This document shows, piece by piece, positions 57,870 through 64,000 of a DNA stretch of 64,000 bases. This stretch comes from Acanthopleura granulata (Eukaryota; Mollusca; Polyplacophora; Chitonida; Chitonidae), in the NCBI GenBank assembly GCA_016165875.1, contig JABBOT010000005.1, positions 1,638,692 through 1,702,691 of the forward strand. The letters run 5' to 3'. Below the pieces are notes generated by a model. That model was given only the letters and a program-made list of their open reading frames with translations, had not been told where the DNA came from and did no database searches. The first letter of the stretch is position 1. The number at the start of each line of letters is the position of its first letter. A program made the position numbers and the translations under genes.

Positions 57870-58340
57870 GATTAGCATGGTAATAAAAATTTGTGCTGTT
57901 GTTTTAGACTTAGAGTCCAAGGAGCTAAATGTCTGTAGGTAAACTATTGGTGTTTGGAAGTATTTAATTTTCCGTCCTTAAAACAAGCAAAATAATTGTC
58001 ACTCAGATATTGCTTTTATGAAATCCTCTCCTCCATTTAAGATGTCGTCTATAAATGTTTATTGCTGTAAATTGATATACATGAATAAATTTCACATGAA
58101 TGTGCACTGTTTTGTTATAACCAAACTGTCATCTATTCTTAATTCATTTTATTTTTTGGACCCTCCTCATTCTTAATGTTTATTACGCACTTTACTGAGA
58201 ATTAACTGCTGGGAGATACTTGTACTAAGGGAGCTCCTTAGTGCATAATCCTTTGTTGATACTGTCAAAACCCATTCAACTGACTCTAAATCAACACCAG
58301 AAATGTTTATTATCATGCTTATCCCCATCAGACACTTATA
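57870..58340. other. Possible 5' part of the Penelope remnant, not resolved
   Basis: Upstream of the recognisable RT motifs I cannot identify conserved blocks. A 76-codon minus-strand frame at 58173-58403 has no motif. Confidence 0.35.
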
Positions 58341-58344
58341 TATG

Positions 58345-58520
58345 CTTTTCTTGGAGCCCACTGTAAACTTGTGTATATATCTATAACGTGCCTCAGACGG
58401 CACTTTTCTGGGAGCCCACTATAAACTTGTGTATATATCTATATCGTGCCCCAGATGGCACTTTTCTGGGAGCCCACTGTAAACTTGTGTATATATATCT
58501 GTAACGTGCCTCAGGTGGCA
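58345..58520. repeat. 58-bp tandem repeat, three copies
   Basis: Unit cttttctgggagcccactgt then aaacttgtgtatatatctataacgtgcctcagatggca. Three successive copies differ at a few sites; the third has an extra 'ta'. Confidence 0.92.
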
Positions 58521-58539
58521 CTTTTCTCCTGAGGATGAC

Positions 58540-59160
58540 TTACATAATGTCTTAATATTGAGAGGTCAAAATAAATTTCTTCGGAGTTACTTTGCTTATG
58601 AATGAAAAAAGCTGCACTAAATCGATGAAAATATGTCACACTTTGGTCACCCGTAATATATTGATTTAAGATTTGGTTTTCAATATATATAAATGAGATG
58701 ACAGGTTAGATTAGAGGATCACTTTGAAAGAAATGAGTGTGGTTAAGCAAAAAGTATGTGTGGAGAAATATAACAATGACCAAATCTTAAGGCACAAATT
58801 AAATGTCTATTTTTATCATCATATTAGAGCCCTGTCAGGCATCAGTAAAGAAAGGTATAAGGAGGCCGGGTTGAAATTGTATCTTGTCTATACAAGCCTT
58901 TAGTGTGGCCGAGCCTGTCACATGGCCCTTCGCGAGAATATAGTCTTTCCTGATCTCAAACGATATAATGTTAAACACAGATTTTATCAACGCATGCAAT
59001 CCTCGAGCCCTGCTGTAAGCCGTTGTCATTACAGACAAGCTCGAAACGCTGCAGTACATTGAATTGAGAGTTATTACATAACTTTACCATAAAGACTTAC
59101 AGATCAAGTTTGAGTTTCGAGTCATTTCGAGTCAAATGCATGGCCGACACATTATAACGG
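58540..59160. other. Intergenic, nothing recognised
   Basis: No supported feature. A 74-codon minus-strand frame (58835-59059) has no recognised motif. Confidence 0.4.
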
Positions 59161-59164
59161 CTTT

Positions 59165-59385
59165 TGTCCATTTATATTCCAGAATATGTTAACATTTTCA
59201 AAATGCTACTCCTCCTGCAGTTTTTGTCTAATTCCAACGAAACTAAACTCAAGTACAGTCTACATCGAGATACATTATTCGTGGTATGGATTTTCCATTT
59301 CGATGATTTCTTGTCCGTCCGTTTGTCTGTTTGTCCAGTATATGTTAATGTACATGTGTCTTTCATGAATTTTGACCACTGTAAG
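59165..59385 (+). repeat. Diverged interspersed repeat ('actcctcctgcagtttttgtc' type)
   Basis: Contains 'atgttaacattttcaaaatgctactcctcctgcagtttttgtctaattccaacgaaactaaa', repeated in diverged form at 60185-60560. It is the left flank of the LTR-like copy 2. Confidence 0.7.
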
Positions 59386-59389
59386 CATA

Positions 59390-60185
59390 ATAGCCTGCAC
59401 TGTATTTCAGGGTTCCTTTTTTTTGGAGTTTCGTGTCATTGTACATTTGACCGTACATTCTGGAAAGGAGTACCCGTGTTGCAAACAAGTTTACGATCAA
59501 ACTATTCAGCATTTTCTTTACATTAGTGACGAAGTTGTATAGGCACATTTACATCCACTTGAGGATAGCTGGGATTATTGGAGCTACGCTTTCACGCCAT
59601 TCGACATTCGTCAATCTGTACTCCATTTTTCTGTAGGTAACACTTTGTGAGCTTGTGTTTTGCCACTTGCTAATTTTTGTGAGATGTTATTTTGGAGCTC
59701 GTGTCGCTCGTTGTCTCTTTATGCGATTACATACTTTTCATCCCTATTTTACAATGCAAATGATTGTGTGCAGTCCGAGGAAATATACATCGCTTACTCG
59801 GCATCACGGACGCTATCGTCTACCTGTTCACCCTGGGAAGAGTACCTTGACAAGCTGTTGGATATAAACCATCTTTAGTGTGCCATACCTGCTACCGTTC
59901 GTGACTTGGAAATCAGTGTCATTCAAGAGTTTGGATCTTGATATTCCATATTACGATTTGGACGGTAATACATCAGAAACTATATATTTTGTAATTATAT
60001 GTATTGTTCTTGTATACTATTGTAAGTTGTACTGTTTGTTGATTTTGTTCAGTTATATGTATTGAAGTTATGCACGCGTCTTTGTATTATTTTGTTTGAT
60101 CTTGTGTAAGGTTTATCGCTGTCTGAGAGTTGAACAAGCCATTTGTTTATCATTTTTCCTTTTCGACAGTGGTACCCTTACAAGT
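59390..60185 (+). mobile_element. LTR-like dispersed repeat, copy 2
   Basis: The homologous copy of 44490-45425, same strand, ending 'gacagtggtacccttaca'. It sits between diverged copies of the 'actcctcctgcagtttttgtc' repeat, as if inserted into such an array. Confidence 0.55.
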
Positions 60186-60560
60186 ATATGTTAACATACA
60201 TGTGAAAACGCCACTCCTCTTATAGTTTTTGCCCGATTTCAGCTTTGTTGAAGTGTAGACTACTGAAGATACCTAATTCGATTAGCATCGACTTTCCATT
60301 CCGATGATCGGTTATCTGCCTGTCTGTGTCTTATCCAGTCTATGTTAACATACATAGATCTTTCGAGCGCTACTCCTCCTGCAGTTTTTGTCCGATTTCA
60401 GTGAAACTTGAAAATCGGCTTGATGATCGGTTGTCTGTCTGTCTGGTCATCCAACATGTGTTAACATTTCTTTCAAAATGCTACTCGTTACTATTACAGT
60501 ATTTGTTCAGTTTCAACAAAACTTGGTACAATTGAATCAAGATACATATTTTGTAGTGTT
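60185..60560 (+). repeat. Three diverged copies of the 'actcctcctgcagtttttgtc' repeat
   Basis: Successive blocks start 'tatgttaacatacatg', 'tatgttaacatacatag' and 'tgtgttaacatttctttc'. Each is followed by a 'gctactc...cagtttttgtccgatttcagtgaaactt' variant and a 'gatgatcggttgtctgtctgtct' spacer. Period roughly 130-150 bp. Confidence 0.75.
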
Positions 60561-60914
60561 GATTTTCAAGTTTGATTGACCATTGTTCATTATACATACA
60601 TAAGTTTTTAATGGACTCCGTGATAATTTTGTCCCAACCAGTTGAGCTACTGTCTCATTAGACATTCTGCTTTAATTCGGGTGCAGACATTTACCATTTA
60701 TACACGGTCATTAAAGGTTATTCTTAGTGCATCTTTGATTTAAATTTACATACAGGGAAGCAAACCTATTTACTATCCATTAACAAGTCATAGGCAGTAG
60801 GCTAATCAGCTAGAGCACGGTATGCAGTGTCAGTTAACATGACTAAGCCTATAACACCCCATCTCGGTTCCCTCCATAAACCAGGGGAAGGTTCCACTGA
60901 TCTGAATCCTCCAG

Positions 60915-61131
60915 GAACGATATAAACGATTTCGACGAAAGCTTACACATTAACGAAATTACCGACGTCAACGAAAGCATTTTGGAAGTTATTCCAACAA
61001 ATATAGAGCCATACATATGCGATCCCTGCCACGACTCCGATTCGGACTGTCTCAGTGACCAGGGTAATGACAGCCATTATGAAGGTAGATCCCATTCATG
61101 TAGAGACCGATCGGTTAACACTAACTTGTAG
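60915..61131 (+). CDS. Possible 3'-terminal exon, acidic, unrecognised
   Basis: After an acceptor-like 'aatcctccag' a 72-codon open frame runs to TAG at 61129-61131. It reads NDINDFDESLHINEITDVNE, then a segment with NIEPYICDPCHDSDSDCLSD. The 'xPYxxxP..SDSD' pattern loosely recalls the N-terminal part of transposon-linked or P2X7-tail-domain proteins of invertebrates, but this rests on one short motif. There is no upstream exon and the composition is strongly acidic. Confidence 0.25.
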
Positions 61132-63961
61132 GTGCTCGTTACTACATTTTTGTGCCTAATATGTGAAATGTGAGTTTCGAAAGTTGCAGTGCTTTTTTTC
61201 ATATCCAGAGCAAACTGATCCATGAAAATCGAGCTTCGTAGCTGAAAGCAGTTCGTAGTAAAGGCCGCGAATGCCGTGCTTACATGTAATGGTAAAAATT
61301 TACCTAAATGGCAAATAAACTATGCTGTATGTTTTGTAAATGGTCATGCAAATCGTCAACTGTAACTATTCCGTATGGATCCTGATTAATCAGCAGGCCC
61401 GCGGGTTAGGCCTAAATAGGGGCCAACTGCGAGACTGGTAAGTGTAGGCCTACTGTCTTGCCATCTCCGGGTGCTTGCTATTCTTGTCAACATCAGGATA
61501 TACTTCATCGATAGTACAACTACAGGAAATAGTTTGCTAATACATCCAAATGGTCAAAGTGCGCCAAGCGAATAACACTGTGTGTAGTGTACTCTGTACG
61601 GATTGCCAAACTCGTGTGTTTCGCACAAACTTTGCTCAGTTTAATGCCACTTTCTTGTCTTTGGGCCAACTATGCAAGCTGACACCACCCGCTGAATGTT
61701 GCTGCATCCCCTAACTAAGCATCGACGTGGAATGTTGAACAAAACGTACTCTCAGACTTGACATTTCTGAGGTGTATGAATGACGTTGTTCGCCGGTAAA
61801 CGAATAGGAAAAGCAACAAAACGACAAGCACTCTCCCCCTGGTGACGTCATGTGTATGTTTATCTGTATTTAAAATTAACATTTTTTAAAATAATAGTAT
61901 CTCACGACCCACTGGGTCTTTTTAACGAATAAAAGGGCATTTTAATTTGAATAATGTCCATTCACTGAACAACAGCAGGTGCCTGTAATGGGAATGTGCC
62001 TGTGAAAGGAAACCATTAAGCCAAAAGAAATTCTTCTCTAAGGGATGAATGTCTCTTAAAAAGCGACTAGTCGTATAGCTAACTTGCCCACTCTACCTCT
62101 TCACAGCCATTTTGAATTCGAACTGAAAGCTTAGAGTGGCTAAACAGGAAGAACACGCCCTTTCCTTCCTGTTTCATATGATTCATAAGTGGTGGTTTAT
62201 TTCCCGCAGTTATATAGATTATTATGTTATACTCTTGTAAAACGACTGTGTACAAATTTACACATCCACAATGTGTGTTCGTCAGTGGAAAACAAATTGT
62301 GTTGTGAATGTATTACACAAATTGTGTACTGCTGGTACACATAATTATGTTGATGTACATTATTGGTCACAATAATATAAAAGATTCGTACACAATTTTA
62401 GCTTTTAGAGAGTAGGCTCAGAAGATATGTGTATAGCAAACCTTTAACACAGATGATGCGCGGCGAATCATATGCCTGCATGAAGCCATCCAAGAGACCC
62501 CTAACCATGCACAACTTCTCGGCCTCAATATAAGCGCAATTGCCGAACAACGCGTTATCGCGAAAGGAGTTCACATTCGACAGCCTGTGTGTCTAATTTT
62601 AGCCACACAGGCTAATCAACCAATGAAAAAATTAGAGAATTAAACGAAGAATTCAAAGAAGACTTTTCACTCAGATATGCGCTATATATATATAACCCCA
62701 AGACAAAGATTGTTATGCATCGGATCCGCAGACTACGTGCAGGGCAAACCACTCGCTAATAGTAAATATAAACATCTAAAATAGACACACGTAACATTGC
62801 CATCCATGACTGATTGGGGGACCTTAATTACAGCCTTCGTGCCTGGGCCTAATAGGCATGATTGCCCATGGCCATTATGCAACTTGCTCGATAGTTCTAT
62901 GATGTAAACGGATAGCGGGCAACTTATGTCATGCATTCCCCAGCGTTGGATGTGCTTGCAGTCTCACCTGGCCTGGGGCCCATGTTACAAACAGGATGTA
63001 TGTGATGTCAAACATAATTACCACGACGACACATACTATAGAGATAGTTTTTGCACCAACCTCACTTGGACAAGCAGTATGACAATAGTTCTGCTTTAGT
63101 AATTACGTTGTCGATAAATACCATATTCATCAATCAAGCACTACTGGATTTTGGATGAGAGAGGAGTTCACTTGGCATTTCTTAGCTTTGAAATGCTGGA
63201 CAATACCAAATACATGTACATTTGTCGTCTCGTTCCTCTCCACTTGAACTACTGAATCGAATATGACCAAATCTGGTTTCAAGTTGGCGTATGAGTACTG
63301 AAGTATCTGGCAACATATGGTGCCGGTCTGACATAAACCATCTTGACTGGATACTGCTTTCTTAAGAGGAGCTTAATTACTAGTTAGATTTTGGAACATT
63401 TTTGTCCAGCTGTTTTAGTCATTTTGATTGGCTATTTCTGGTCTGCAAGATATCCCCAGAATTATTTGATCGAATCTAATGCGATTTGATTTCAGGCCTT
63501 CTTAAGAGGGCCATAAAAATCGATGGGATTTTAGTACCCGTTGATCTGGGCCCAATTGGTCGACTGATATCTATGCTGATAGGCAAGTTTCTGCTGTCTG
63601 CAATGTATCTGGCTAACTACTTGACCGAATTTAATAAAAAATTAAATTTTAAAAAATAAAAATTTAAAAGTTGTCAAATATTTTTATAGTACTCTAATTA
63701 AACCAGTTGTCGGAAAGTTATCTTGGAATCACAAGGCTGAGTTTGCGCTAAGAATCTCCTTATTGCCATTTCAACATAAAACATGCTTATTTGTAAAGAT
63801 TCTCAAAAATGTTGTAGGCCTACTGCTGAGTGATAGCCTCACTGAATTTTACACTGTTATAGGGTTGTGTTATTCTTATATTCCAGATCTGCTAGGCGTA
63901 ACCAGGGTGAACAAAGGTTAAACAGATTTACACAACTGGATATTTTCGTTCTCCTTTCTAG
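61132..63961. other. Intergenic or intronic, nothing firmly recognised
   Basis: Mixed composition. At about 62250-62400 there are several short palindromic words (acacaaattgtgt and variants around gtacac), possibly a small fold-back element. I found no exon chain. Confidence 0.4.
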
Positions 63962-63989
63962 GTTTGCCTTGCATCACTTTCTATTCAAG
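63962..63989 (+). CDS. Possible 28-nt internal exon at the window end
   Basis: A strong acceptor (cgttctcctttctag) and strong donor (CAAG|GTGAGT) bracket 28 nt. All three frames are open (for example FALHHFLFK). The splice signals are good but the coding content is too short to identify. The host gene would continue beyond the window. Confidence 0.25.
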
Positions 63990-64000
63990 GTGAGTTGAAA

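Noticed and set aside
44490..60185. One intact LTR retrotransposon bounded by the two LTR-like copies
   Set aside because: The interior holds the 51-bp array and a Penelope remnant and no gag-pol. The copies are too different and also differ in flanks.

Overview
The window is eukaryotic nuclear DNA. Genes are split by GT-AG introns, genic sequence is sparse, and there are many tRNA-derived SINEs, decayed retroelements and large minisatellites. The SINE with a reversed tail reading roughly 'actcaagaatatttcac...ggccagcattatggtgg' and the second SINE family near 40.9 and 42.7 kb are, from memory, of a type common in mollusc genomes. I therefore infer a lophotrochozoan, most likely a mollusc; no species can be named from the sequence.

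Layout. 1-1.5 kb: a 45-bp minisatellite cut by the window edge. 2.6-14.3 kb, minus strand: a WDR93-like gene of at least ten phase-consistent exons. 14.6-16.9 kb, plus strand: a complete three-exon PEX11 gene (250 aa), head to head with WDR93 across 284 bp. 21.0-22.1 kb, minus strand: a two-exon gene for mitochondrial ribosomal protein mL54 (MRPL54, 135 aa), head to head with an eight-exon AFG2B/SPATA5L1 AAA+ ATPase gene (22.7-32.5 kb, plus strand, 767 aa). All four models were assembled by hand from splice sites and reading-frame phase.

From 32.6 kb onward I find no intact gene. There is a decayed two-ORF L1-like LINE (32.6-37.1 kb), a mosaic of SINEs and near-identical inverted repeats (38-41.4 kb), two copies of an LTR-like dispersed repeat (44.5 and 59.4 kb), a 9.2-kb array of a 51-bp repeat (46.9-56.1 kb) and a decayed Penelope-like element with RT and GIY-YIG remnants (56.7-57.9 kb, minus strand). 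The last 4 kb is mostly unexplained, with two weak exon candidates.

Most notable: (1) intron 7 of AFG2B is filled by a 2.6-kb tandem array (17 units of about 156 bp) whose unit is the end of exon 7 plus its 5' splice site, giving 17 near-identical donors in a row. (2) WDR93 carries two 36-nt basic exons and a dead third copy that has lost its donor. (3) The 51-bp array is open on both strands for over 4 kb; the pattern of variation argues against translation, and nested duplications of 24 and 38 units are visible. (4) A 114-bp inverted repeat (112/114 identical) has its right copy sitting inside a second, 41-bp inverted repeat. (5) The WDR93-PEX11 divergent pair appears to match the human WDR93-PEX11A arrangement.
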